A program made the translations under genes and the position numbers. The notes beneath the pieces are model-generated. The model worked only from the letters and a program-made list of their open reading frames with translations. It was not told where the DNA came from and did not search any database. Below, piece by piece: positions 1 through 5,965 of a stretch of DNA of 6,250 nucleotides (position 1 is its first letter; each line of letters starts with the position of its first letter). Source of the DNA: Betaproteobacteria bacterium (GTDB lineage Bacteria > Pseudomonadota > Gammaproteobacteria > Burkholderiales > SG8-39). The DNA lies in NCBI GenBank assembly GCA_027317055.1, contig DAHVFK010000217.1:1-6250 (forward strand), read 5' to 3'.

Positions 1-365
1 GCCTGCGCGTACGGCTTGGCGACGTACAACAGCGCGCCGATGATGTTCTCCGGCATCGATTCGCGGTGCGTGCCGCGCGCGCAGGTGAGCGTCAGATTCC
101 GCGGCAGGTCGGGCATCGCGAGCCAGTGCTCGACCCCGGCGGTCATGACCTGGGCCCAGCGCAGCTTCGGCATCGCCGGCAGCACGCCGGGCGGAACGAC
201 GTAAGCCATCAGCGCCGCGGTGCGCGCGAGCTGCTCGGGCGAGGGCTTCTCCTTGCGCGGCAAGGTATCGATCGCGACGCGCTCGGCCAGGCCGGAGGCC
301 TTGATCGCGTCGAGATAGGCGGCGCTCGAGTCGGTCCAGAGCAGGAGATGGGTACGGTCGGTCAC
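1..365 (-). CDS. D-2-hydroxyacid dehydrogenase family protein, N-terminal part (cut by window edge)
   Basis: Only the first 121 codons are present; the C-terminal NAD-binding part lies beyond position 1. The visible part resembles the substrate-binding N-terminal region of D-isomer-specific 2-hydroxyacid dehydrogenases, the group that includes glyoxylate/hydroxypyruvate reductases. The stretch LRWAQVMTAGVEHWL (about residues 72-86) and the later CARGTHRESMPENIIGALL are typical of this family, where they line the substrate pocket and lead into the domain hinge. The family reduces 2-keto acids to D-2-hydroxyacids with NAD(P)H in the cytosol; the substrate cannot be told from this fragment. I chose the GTG start because AGGA sits 8 nt upstream and the protein begins at the usual family position (TDRTHLLLWTD). 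The gene lies 19 nt downstream of a glutathione S-transferase gene and is probably the last visible member of the selU-yghU-GST operon. The Rossmann motif and the catalytic Arg/Glu/His are not in the window. Confidence 0.85.
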   Translation of the reverse strand, partial: MTDRTHLLLWTDSSAAYLDAIKASGLAERVAIDTLPRKEKPSPEQLARTAALMAYVVPPGVLPAMPKLRWAQVMTAGVEHWLAMPDLPRNLTLTCARGTHRESMPENIIGALLYVAKPYAQ

Positions 366-373
366 GATTCGGT

Positions 374-377
374 TCCT
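374..377 (-). promoter_or_regulatory. Shine-Dalgarno AGGA deciding the GTG start of the hydroxyacid dehydrogenase
   Basis: On the minus strand AGGA lies 8 nt before the GTG at 365. No in-frame ATG or GTG lies between this site and the preceding gene's stop, so it supports GTG as the true start. Confidence 0.6.
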
Positions 378-384
378 GGAGTTG

Positions 385-1023
385 TTATTGACGGGAAGAC
401 ATCGACGGCCGCTGCGCCAGCGTCGCGCGCCAGCGCTGCAGGTGCGGGTGCTGCTCGCCGGGCTTGACCTTCACCACGCGCGCGAAGTCGACCGCCACCA
501 CCGCGGTGATGTCGGCGATGCTGAAACGGTCCGCGGCGACGTGGTCGCGCCCGGCCAGACGCTCGTTGAGCGCGGCGAAGAACTGCTCGATCCTGGCCAG
601 GCCGCGCTGCGCCAGCTCGGGGATCTGCGGATAATCCGTCGGCCCGGGCAGCGCCCGATTGGCCAAGGCCGGCGCGCTGTTGCGCATCGCTTCGGCGATC
701 GCGAGCAGACCCTCGAACTCGATGCGCCAGTTCCAGCTCGCGATCTCGGCTTTCTCCTGCGGCGTGGTGCCCAGCAGCGGCGGTTGGGGAAAGCGGGCCT
801 CGAGGTAGGCCGTGATCGCCGCGTTGTCGGTCAGCAGCGATCCCCCTTCGGTGCGCAGCGCCGGCACGGTGCATTGCGGGTTGATCCTGCGGTAGGCCTC
901 GCCGAGCTGCTCACCGTTCCTCAGGTCTACCTGGACCGTTTCGTACTCGACGCCTTTTTCCGCGAGCAGGATGCGCGCGCGGCGCGGGCTCGGCGCGGTG
1001 GCGCAGTCGTAAAGCGTGATCAT
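385..1023 (-). CDS. Glutathione S-transferase family protein (212 aa)
   Basis: This is a cytosolic GST-fold protein of the usual length for bacterial GSTs. The N-terminal thioredoxin-like domain (about residues 1-80) starts MITLYDCATAPSPRRARILLAEKG. Ser10-12 region residues sit where GSTs activate glutathione. CTVPAL at 51-56 carries the conserved cis-proline (Pro54), and a DNAAI segment (66-70) stands at the usual glutathione gamma-glutamyl binding site. The alpha-helical C-terminal domain (about 90-205) contains FSIADITAV (167-175), the usual N-capping/hydrophobic-staple region with its conserved Asp. The acceptor substrate is unknown. Translation starts at an ATGA overlap with the end of yghU, with AGGA 9 nt upstream of the ATG, so the two are very likely co-translated. 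The reading frame stays open far upstream, but that extension is the antisense shadow of yghU's frame and does not resemble a GST. Confidence 0.9.
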   Translation of the reverse strand: MITLYDCATAPSPRRARILLAEKGVEYETVQVDLRNGEQLGEAYRRINPQCTVPALRTEGGSLLTDNAAITAYLEARFPQPPLLGTTPQEKAEIASWNWRIEFEGLLAIAEAMRNSAPALANRALPGPTDYPQIPELAQRGLARIEQFFAALNERLAGRDHVAADRFSIADITAVVAVDFARVVKVKPGEQHPHLQRWRATLAQRPSMSSRQ

Positions 1024-1886
1024 TTCAGCTTGTCCTGTGTCCTGGTATCGAAGTCGCCCGCGTCGTGGCGCTCGTGCAGCTGGCTGGACGGATCGCCCGA
1101 GACGCGGTTCACCATGCGCCCGCGCTTCACGGCCGGACGCTGGGCGATCTGATCGGTCCAGCGCAGCACGTGGGCGTACTCCTGAACCTGGAGGAACTCG
1201 CCCGCGGAGTAGAGCAGTCCCTTGGCGAGCGCGCCGTACCATGGCCAGGTCGCGATGTCGGCGATGGTGTACTCGTCGCCCGCCAGGTAGGGGCTCTCGG
1301 CGAGGCGCCGGTCGAGTACGTCCATCTCGCGCTTGACCTCCATTGCGTAGCGGTCGATGGCGTATTCGATCTTGCACGGCGCGTAGGCGTAGAAGTGGCC
1401 GAACCCGCCGCCGAGAAAGGGCGCGCTGCCCATCTGCCAGAACAGCCACGACAGGCACTCGGCGCGCTCGGCGCCGCCGGTCGGAAGAAAGGCGCCGAAC
1501 TTCTCTGCCAGGTAGATCAGGATCGCGCCGGACTCGAACACCCGGATCGGCTTGGGCCCGCTGCGGTCCAGCAGGGCCGGGATCTTCGAGTTCGGGTTGA
1601 GCGCGACGAAGCCGCTGCCGAACTGATCGCCTTGGTTGATTCGGATCAGCCAGGCGTCGTACTCGGCGCCGGCATGGCCCAGGGCCAGCAGTTCTTCCAG
1701 CATGACCGTAACCTTGACGCCGTTGGGCGTGGCGAGCGAATACAGCTGCAGCGGATGGCGGCCCAGCGGCAGGTCCTTGTCGTGCGTCGCGCCCGCGACC
1801 GGACGGTTGATGTTCGCAAAGCGGCCGCCGTTGCCCTGTTTCCAGGACCACACCTTGGGCGGCACGTAGGTCGAAGAATCTTCCAT
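1020..1886 (-). CDS. yghU: YghU-type glutathione-dependent disulfide-bond oxidoreductase (Nu-class GST)
   Basis: At 288 residues the protein matches E. coli YghU in length and resembles it along its whole span. Diagnostic segments are GGRFANINRPVAG (20-32), HPLQLYSLATPNGVKVT (44-60), EYDAWLIRINQGDQF (75-89), NPNSKIPAL (97-105, with the cis-Pro), FESGAILIYLAEKFG (117-131), the Gly/Phe/His-rich FLGGGFGHFY (157-166), YTIADIATWPW (206-216) and the C-terminal LHERHDAGDFDT (270-281). Nu-class GSTs bind two glutathione molecules per active site. They show disulfide-bond reductase activity and modest organic hydroperoxide reduction, rather than classical conjugation. They act in the cytosol. GGAG lies 8 nt before the ATG. 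The gene sits 14 nt downstream of selU and overlaps the next GST by 4 nt, placing both glutathione-linked proteins in the selenouridine synthase operon. Confidence 0.96.
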   Translation of the reverse strand: MEDSSTYVPPKVWSWKQGNGGRFANINRPVAGATHDKDLPLGRHPLQLYSLATPNGVKVTVMLEELLALGHAGAEYDAWLIRINQGDQFGSGFVALNPNSKIPALLDRSGPKPIRVFESGAILIYLAEKFGAFLPTGGAERAECLSWLFWQMGSAPFLGGGFGHFYAYAPCKIEYAIDRYAMEVKREMDVLDRRLAESPYLAGDEYTIADIATWPWYGALAKGLLYSAGEFLQVQEYAHVLRWTDQIAQRPAVKRGRMVNRVSGDPSSQLHERHDAGDFDTRTQDKLK

Positions 1887-1900
1887 GCGATGGTCTCCAA

Positions 1901-2956
1901 TCAGGTCGAGATTTTGCGCGCAAGTATTGCGAACGCCTCCTCGGAGGGCGAGGGCGCGTGCAGCGTGCGGGCGTCGGGCAGGCGGGCGAAGTTGCGCAGC
2001 GCCGAGCGGCGGTAGGCGGGGTCGTAGTGCTCGGCGAGCAGCCGCGCGACCAGCTCGGCCCAGGCGGCGCGCGCCGCGAGCGCCTTCCACTCGCCCACCC
2101 GCGCCTGGCCGTGCAGGCCGACCAGGCAGTCGAGCTGCGTTTCGAGCGCGGCGCGGTCGGTGAAGAAGTGCCGGTACTCGTCCATCAGCAGCGCCACGCG
2201 CGTGTCGGTGCCGGCCTCGAGCATCAGGCACTCGGCGGCGCGCATCGATTCGATCAGCGCCTCGGGCACCTGCACCTGGCCGATGCGGCGGCTCTCGCCC
2301 TCGACGTAGACCGGGCGTGCGGCGTCGAGCGCGGCGAGCTTTGCCAGCAGCAGGCTCTCGAACCATTTCTGCGACGGCTGCGGGTGGTCGGGCAGCCCGC
2401 CCAGCACCGAGCCGCGGTGCGCGGCGAGCTGCTCCAGGTCGAGCACCTGCGCGCCGGCCTCGGCGAGCGCGCGCAGCAGCCGGCTCTTGCCGCTGCCGGT
2501 GGCGCCGTGAATCACACGCAAGGTCAGAGTGCGGGGCAGCTCGGCGAGCCGCTCGACCACGTGCCGGCGGTAGGCGCGGTAGCCGCCCTCGAGCGTTTTC
2601 GCCTGCCAGCCGACTTCGCGCAGCACGTGCGCCATCGCGCCCGAGCGCTTGCCGCCGCGCCAGCAGTACACCAGCGGCCGCCAGCCGCGCTCCATCGGCG
2701 CAAAGGCGGTCTCGAGGTGGCGCGCGATGTTGCGCGCCACCAGGGCGGCGCCGAGCTTGCGCGCCTGAAAGGGCGAGACCTGCTTGTAGAGCGTGCCGAT
2801 GCGCGCACGCTCGGCGTCGTCCAGCACCGGGCAGGAGAGCGCCCCCGGAAGGTGGTCTTCGGCGTATTCCGTGGGCGAGCGCGCGTCGATCACCGCGTCG
2901 AAGGCGCCGGGCGCGAGCGTTCCGATCGCGACCGCGTGCGAGGTCGGTTTCATCAT
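1901..2956 (-). CDS. selU: tRNA 2-selenouridine synthase (SelU/MnmH)
   Basis: The enzyme replaces sulfur with selenium in wobble 2-thiouridine (mnm5s2U/cmnm5s2U) of tRNAs for Lys, Glu and Gln. It uses selenophosphate and works through a geranylated intermediate. The 351-residue length is close to the ~364 of E. coli. An N-terminal rhodanese domain (about 15-135) opens with AVIDARSPTEYAEDHLPGA and carries the active-site loop CWRGGKRS with catalytic Cys98, followed by EGGYRAYR (123-130). A P-loop domain follows, with GATGSGKS at 151-158, then HRGSVLGG, the PSQKWFESLL segment and VEGESRRIG, all typical of MnmH. The C-terminal AEHYDPAYR matches the family's EEYYDP motif. Start choice is uncertain. 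ATG at 2956 or the next codon, 2953, fits the family, while an in-frame ATG at 2977 would overlap the selD start. None of the three has a clear Shine-Dalgarno. The gene is divergent from selD, which makes its selenium donor. Confidence 0.96.
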   Translation of the reverse strand: MMKPTSHAVAIGTLAPGAFDAVIDARSPTEYAEDHLPGALSCPVLDDAERARIGTLYKQVSPFQARKLGAALVARNIARHLETAFAPMERGWRPLVYCWRGGKRSGAMAHVLREVGWQAKTLEGGYRAYRRHVVERLAELPRTLTLRVIHGATGSGKSRLLRALAEAGAQVLDLEQLAAHRGSVLGGLPDHPQPSQKWFESLLLAKLAALDAARPVYVEGESRRIGQVQVPEALIESMRAAECLMLEAGTDTRVALLMDEYRHFFTDRAALETQLDCLVGLHGQARVGEWKALAARAAWAELVARLLAEHYDPAYRRSALRNFARLPDARTLHAPSPSEEAFAILARKIST

Positions 2957-2959
2957 CAA

Positions 2960-2971
2960 GTAGAATTCTAC
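2960..2971. promoter_or_regulatory. Perfect 12-bp palindrome with overlapping -10-like TAGAAT on both strands, between selU and selD
   Basis: GTAGAATTCTAC is a perfect inverted repeat centred between 2965 and 2966. It gives TAGAAT (five of six matches to TATAAT) on the plus strand at 2961-2966 and on the minus strand at 2970-2965. Starts of transcription about 7 nt past each hexamer would fall near 2973 (selD) and 2958 (selU). Those points lie 2-3 nt before each ATG, so both mRNAs would be nearly leaderless. No good -35 hexamer is visible at 16-18 nt spacing on either side, and there is no extended -10 TG. Neither gene has a recognisable Shine-Dalgarno. The palindrome is seen in the sequence; promoter function is inferred. 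A dimeric-regulator operator is the alternative reading. Confidence 0.4.
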
Positions 2972-2975
2972 CGTC

Positions 2976-4025
2976 ATGAATGCGCCCGAACGGGTTCGTC
3001 TCACCGCCTTCAGCCACGGCGGCGGCTGCGGCTGCAAGATCGCGCCCGCGGTGTTGTCCCAGATCCTGGCCGAGGCGCCGATCCGCGGCCTGCCGGCCGA
3101 CCTGCTGGTCGGCGCCGAGACCTCGGACGACGCCGCGGTTTATCGGCTTAACGACTCGCAGGCGCTGGTCGCGACCACCGACTTCTTCACCCCGATCGTC
3201 GACGACCCGTTCGACTTCGGGCGCATCGCGGCGACCAACGCGCTATCGGACATCTACGCCATGGGCGCGCGCCCGATCTTTGCCCTGGCGCTGGTCGGCA
3301 TGCCGCTCGACAAGCTGCCGCTGGAGGTGATCCGCAGGATCCTCGCCGGCGGCGAGTCGGTCTGCGCCGCGGCCGGTATTCCGATCGCTGGCGGGCACTC
3401 GATCGACACCCTGGAGCCGATCTACGGCCTGGTGGCGCTCGGCCTGATGCACCCGGACAAGGTCAAGCGCAACAGCGGCGCGCGCGCGGGCGACGTGCTG
3501 ATCCTGGGCAAGCCGCTCGGCGTGGGCATCCTGTCGGCGGTGCTCAAGAAAGGCCAGCTCGACGAGGCCGGCTACGCGCAGATGATCGAGGCCACCACCC
3601 GCCTCAACACCCCGGGCATCGCGCTGGCGGAGATGGCCGGGGTGCACGCGCTGACCGACATCACCGGCTTCGGCCTCGCCGGCCACCTGCTCGAGATCTG
3701 CCGCGGCTCGCACCTGGCGGCCGAGGTCGAGCTCGGCGCGCTGCCGGTAATGGGCGCGGCACTCGAGTGGCTCAAGCAGGGCGTCGCCACCGGCGCCTCG
3801 GAGCGCAACTGGGGCGGCTACGGCGCCGACGTGGCGCTGCCCGCCGGTTCACCGGATTGGGTGAAAAAACTCGTCACCGATCCGCAGACCAGCGGCGGGC
3901 TGCTGGTGGCCTGCGCGCCGGCGGAGGCGCAGCGCGTGCTGGATGCGTTCGCCAAAGAGGGCTTCGCCGAGGCGCGCCGCATCGGCCGACTGGCCGAGGG
4001 CCCGGCGCGCGTCGCCGTCGTCTAG
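2976..4025 (+). CDS. selD: Selenide, water dikinase (selenophosphate synthetase)
   Basis: SelD makes selenophosphate from selenide, ATP and water, giving AMP and phosphate. It supplies selenium for selenouridine in tRNA and, where the machinery exists, for selenocysteine. The 349-residue length is normal. The N-terminal loop SHGGGCGCKIAP holds Cys18 (equivalent to catalytic Cys17 of E. coli), Cys20 and Lys21, so this is the Cys form rather than a selenocysteine form. Metal/ATP-binding segments follow: SDDAAVY (50-56), ATTDFFTPIVDDPFDFG (66-82), ATNALSDIYAMG (86-97), GGHSID (139-144), TDITGFGLAGH (227-237, Asp228) and TDPQTSGGLL (301-310). The start was chosen because RLTAFSHGGGCGCK begins at the family's usual distance from the N-terminus; no Shine-Dalgarno precedes it. 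The gene is head to head with selU, and its TAG overlaps the stop of the convergent small gene downstream. No selA or selB is visible here. Confidence 0.98.
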   Translation: MNAPERVRLTAFSHGGGCGCKIAPAVLSQILAEAPIRGLPADLLVGAETSDDAAVYRLNDSQALVATTDFFTPIVDDPFDFGRIAATNALSDIYAMGARPIFALALVGMPLDKLPLEVIRRILAGGESVCAAAGIPIAGGHSIDTLEPIYGLVALGLMHPDKVKRNSGARAGDVLILGKPLGVGILSAVLKKGQLDEAGYAQMIEATTRLNTPGIALAEMAGVHALTDITGFGLAGHLLEICRGSHLAAEVELGALPVMGAALEWLKQGVATGASERNWGGYGADVALPAGSPDWVKKLVTDPQTSGGLLVACAPAEAQRVLDAFAKEGFAEARRIGRLAEGPARVAVV

Positions 4026-4240
4026 GATTTCTTTCTAGATTGGGTCTTTGAATCGGTAGCGCGCCGGCCGGGATGGCGGCGGCGCTCGAACGCGAGCTCT
4101 TTCCTGGTCTTGCGCCGCTTGGCGGCCTTGCGCAGCGCCGCCGCGGCGCGCCGGTCGGGCAAGTTAAGGCGCCGCTCGACCGGCATCACCTCGACCTCGT
4201 ACAGCGGAGGCAGTTCGTCGTCGTGCTCTTTCTTCTTCAT
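4022..4240 (-). CDS. Small highly basic hypothetical protein (72 aa), coupled to tesA
   Basis: I do not recognise this protein. It opens with a charged segment MKKKEHDDELPPLYEVEVMP, followed by an Arg/Lys/Ala-rich region without any hydrophobic or membrane segment. Two similar arginine clusters stand about 28 residues apart: ERRLNLPDRRAA (22-33) and ERRRHPGRRATD (52-63). Between them lies a likely helix, AAALRKAAKRRKTRKELAF. The high positive charge would suit nucleic-acid or ribosome contact, but that is only inference. Support for a real gene is positional: its ATG overlaps the tesA stop as ATGA (4237-4240), the usual sign of translational coupling, and the frame ends exactly against selD. 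The two convergent genes overlap by 4 nt, with TAG stops on both strands. The only hint of a ribosome site is a weak GAGA just before the ATG. Confidence 0.65.
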   Translation of the reverse strand: MKKKEHDDELPPLYEVEVMPVERRLNLPDRRAAAALRKAAKRRKTRKELAFERRRHPGRRATDSKTQSRKKS

Positions 4241-4860
4241 TTCTCGAGCAGAGGCTTGAGTCGGGGCCAGATATTATCCAGCAAAAGCGGCTGCCCGGCC
4301 GCGGTCGGATGCAGCCCGTCGGCCTGGAACAGGCTCGGCTGCGCGGCGATGCCCTCGAGCATGAACGGCACCAGCGCGAGGCGCTCGCGCCGCGCGAGCT
4401 CGGCGTAGGCGGAGGCGAAAGCCTCGGTGTAGTCCGGGCCGTAGTTGGGCGGCATGCGCATGCCCACCAGCAGCACCCGAGCGCCGGCTTTCTTCGCGCG
4501 CGCGATCATGGCGGCGAGATTCTTCTTCATCTCGGCCACCGGCAGTCCGCGCAGGCCGTCGTTGGCGCCCAGCTCGAGGATCACCACCGCCGGCCGGGTC
4601 TGCGCCAGAACTTTGCCGATGCGCGCCAGTCCACCACTGGTGATCTCGCCCGAGATGCTCGCGTTGGCGACGCTATAATCGTAGCCCTCGGCCGCGAGCC
4701 GCTTCTCGAGCAGCGCCACCCAGCCGCGATCGCGCGGAATGCCGTAGGCCGCGGACAGACTGTCGCCGAGCACCAGGATCGTTCTTTCCCCCGCCGACGC
4801 CGGAGCGGCCGCCAGGAAAAAGAGGATGAGCAACAGCAAAGCCTTGATTGCGCGTGGCAT
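4237..4860 (-). CDS. tesA: TesA-type periplasmic GDSL esterase (acyl-CoA thioesterase I / lysophospholipase L1)
   Basis: TesA is an SGNH/GDSL hydrolase that cleaves acyl thioesters, lysophospholipids and simple esters in the periplasm. The 207-residue precursor matches the ~208 of E. coli. The N-terminus is a clear signal peptide: MPRAIK, then a Leu-rich core (8-18), and a likely cut after APASA (residue 23). Block I is GDSLSAAYG with nucleophile Ser34. Block II is ISGEITSGG (69-77), providing an oxyanion Gly. Block III is GANDGLRG with Asn100. Block V is DGLHP with Asp181 and His184. The catalytic set is complete. I chose the ATG at 4860 because it places the signal peptide correctly; an in-frame ATG at 4899 would add 13 residues ahead of it, and neither has a good Shine-Dalgarno. 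The first 35 nt overlap ybbA on the other strand. The tesA/ybbA divergence is as in E. coli. A small basic protein gene follows with an ATGA overlap. Confidence 0.96.
   Translation of the reverse strand: MPRAIKALLLLILFFLAAAPASAGERTILVLGDSLSAAYGIPRDRGWVALLEKRLAAEGYDYSVANASISGEITSGGLARIGKVLAQTRPAVVILELGANDGLRGLPVAEMKKNLAAMIARAKKAGARVLLVGMRMPPNYGPDYTEAFASAYAELARRERLALVPFMLEGIAAQPSLFQADGLHPTAAGQPLLLDNIWPRLKPLLEK
4814..4817 (+). promoter_or_regulatory. Shine-Dalgarno AGGA deciding the ybbA start inside tesA
   Basis: AGGA is followed by 8 nt and then the ATG at 4826. It lies on the strand opposite the tesA signal-peptide codons. It favours the ATG over later in-frame candidates, and this start also gives the N-terminal length seen in YbbA proteins. 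Confidence 0.6.
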
Positions 4861-5500
4861 CGGCAAGACAGTGAAAAGCGGCGAGCGCGACCTCGTCATT
4901 TTGCGCGACATCGACCTCGCGGTCGACTCCGGAGAGGCGCTCGCGATCGTCGGCGCGTCGGGCTCGGGCAAGTCGACCCTGCTCGCGATCCTGGCCGGAC
5001 TGGACACGCCGAGCGCCGGCACGGTCGAGCTCGAGGGCGAGGACCTGTTCGCGCTCGACGAGGACGCGCGCGCCGAGCTGCGCGGGCGCACGGTCGGCTT
5101 CGTGTTCCAGTCTTTTCAGCTCTTGCCGGCGCTGTCGGCGCTCGAGAACGTGATGCTGCCGCTCGAGCTGGCAGGCAGGCCGGACGCCGAGCAGGCGGCG
5201 CGCGAGGTGCTTGCGCGCGTGGGCCTCGCCGAGCGCCTGCAGCACGCCCCCAAGCACCTCTCGGGCGGCGAGCAGCAGCGCGTCGCGCTGGCGCGCGCCT
5301 TTGTTGCGCAGCCCAAGCTGCTGCTGGCCGACGAGCCCACCGGCAGCCTGGACGCCGAAGCCGGGCGCGAGGTGATCGCGCTGCTGTTCGACTTGAACCG
5401 CGCCGCCGGCACCACGCTGGTGATGGTGACCCACGACGAGCAGCTTGCGGCGCGCTGCGACCGCACCGTGCGGCTCGAAGCCGGAAAGATCGCGCCGTGA
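4826..5500 (+). CDS. ybbA: ABC transporter ATP-binding protein, YbbA family
   Basis: This is the cytoplasmic ATPase of the YbbA-YbbP ABC system, close in type to LolD/MacB ATPases. The natural substrate of the system is not firmly known; roles in envelope lipid or hydrophobic compound handling have been proposed. All ATPase motifs are intact in 224 residues: Walker A GASGSGKST (43-51), Q-loop in FVFQSFQLLP (Gln95), signature LSGGEQQRVALARA (145-158), Walker B LLLADEPTGSLD (165-176) and H-loop VTHD (His203). VGFVFQSF, the signature block and MVTHDEQLAARCDR closely follow E. coli YbbA. The start overlaps the tesA 5' end by 35 nt head to head, so any ybbA promoter must lie within tesA. The stop overlaps the GTG of the next gene (GTGA, 5497-5500), implying coupled translation with its permease partner ybbP. 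Confidence 0.95.
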   Translation: MSNSKALIARGIGKTVKSGERDLVILRDIDLAVDSGEALAIVGASGSGKSTLLAILAGLDTPSAGTVELEGEDLFALDEDARAELRGRTVGFVFQSFQLLPALSALENVMLPLELAGRPDAEQAAREVLARVGLAERLQHAPKHLSGGEQQRVALARAFVAQPKLLLADEPTGSLDAEAGREVIALLFDLNRAAGTTLVMVTHDEQLAARCDRTVRLEAGKIAP

Positions 5501-5964
5501 GGCAGTCGCTGCGGATGCTGATGCGGGATTGGCGTGCGGGCGAGCTGCAGGTGCTCGCCGCGGCGCTGGTGGTCGCGGTAGCGAGCGTGACCAGCGTCGC
5601 GTTCTTCGCCGACCGGGTCGGGCAGGCGCTGGCGCGCGACGCGCACCAGCTGCTCGGCGCCGACCTGGTGCTGGCCTCGGACCATCCGTGGAACAAGGCG
5701 ATCGGCGAGGAGATAGCGCGGCGCGGCCTGGCGCGCGCCGAGGCGCTCAACTTCATCAGCATGGCCTCGGCGGGCGAGGGCGGCGCGCGGCGCAGCAAGC
5801 TCGCGGGCGTCAAGGCGGTGAGCCGCAACTACCCGCTGCGCGGCAAACTGCGCGTTGCCCGCGCGCCCGGCGCGCCGGACGCGCCCGCGGCGCAGGGCCC
5901 GGCGCCGGGCAGCGTCTGGCTCGACGAGCAGCTGGTCGGCGCCTACCTGGGCGCGAAGCTATGA
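5497..5964 (+). CDS. ybbP: YbbP-type ABC permease, 5' remnant only (155 of about 800 residues)
   Basis: YbbP is the large FtsX-like membrane permease that partners YbbA. The N-terminal fifth is here: a short basic cytoplasmic start (SLRMLMRDWRAGEL), one hydrophobic membrane segment (about 18-38), then periplasmic-domain sequence. LLGADLVLASDHP, FISMASAGEGG, KLAGVKAVSRNYPLRGKL and GSVWLDEQL correspond to the conserved order in E. coli YbbP (GD-ALRSS, FATMTFAG, ANVKAV-YP-YG-L, GSVLL). An Ala/Pro-rich insert spans 121-138. The frame stops after LGAKL, just where homologues continue into a GDT-type strand, so the other membrane helices and the FtsX domains are missing. The product cannot form a normal permease. 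The GTG start overlaps the ybbA stop; ATG at 5515 or 5521 is possible. GC is about 76%. The loss coincides with the start of an unrelated ATPase gene, so this is either a deletion/recombination remnant or an assembly chimera. Confidence 0.85.
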   Translation: MRQSLRMLMRDWRAGELQVLAAALVVAVASVTSVAFFADRVGQALARDAHQLLGADLVLASDHPWNKAIGEEIARRGLARAEALNFISMASAGEGGARRSKLAGVKAVSRNYPLRGKLRVARAPGAPDAPAAQGPAPGSVWLDEQLVGAYLGAKL

Positions 5965-5965
5965 C
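5955..5965. other. Probable junction between ybbP and a foreign urtD-like segment
   Basis: YbbP similarity runs to the last codons before 5961, and UrtD-type similarity starts a few codons after the ATG at 5961, so the break lies within a few bases of this point. By hand count, GC is about 76% in 5501-5960 and about 64% in 5961-6250. Alanine codons go from 24 GCG and 8 GCC to none GCG, 8 GCC and 1 GCA. No inverted repeats, target duplication or transposase is visible at the join. Recombination/deletion in the genome and an assembly artefact both fit. Confidence 0.6.

Noticed and set aside
385..1923. A single 512-residue minus-strand open frame that includes the GST
   Set aside because: Only its last 212 residues resemble a GST. 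The upstream part is Arg/Ala/Gly/Pro-rich and antisense or out of frame to yghU, which has full-length family similarity in a different frame.
2976..2978. selU starting at the minus-strand ATG at 2977, overlapping the selD ATG
   Set aside because: It adds MTVEFYL, which has no family support, and has no Shine-Dalgarno. Starts at 2956 or 2953 fit the usual distance to the rhodanese domain better, though the choice stays uncertain.
1020..3017. A 665-residue minus-strand open frame covering yghU and running into selU
   Set aside because: The yghU part starts at an ATG with a good Shine-Dalgarno. The rest is a shadow frame of selU with biased, low-complexity residues.
2990..3060. Possible selenocysteine (in-frame TGA) in SelD
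   Set aside because: The catalytic position encodes Cys18 in GGCGCK and no in-frame TGA interrupts the gene, so it is the ordinary Cys enzyme.
1958..3151. Long plus-strand open frame opposite selU (397 codons)
   Set aside because: It is antisense to a well-supported gene, shows no recognisable motifs, and follows from the absence of AT-rich stops in high-GC DNA.
4021..4039. TCTAG/CTAGA inverted repeat as a terminator
   Set aside because: The stem is only 5 bp, the loop is 9 nt, and it lacks GC pairs and a clean T-run, so it is too weak to call a terminator.
4309..5964. A 551-residue plus-strand frame running through tesA and ybbA into ybbP
   Set aside because: Only the section after 5497 resembles a protein family (YbbP). 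The earlier part is out of frame with ybbA and antisense to tesA.
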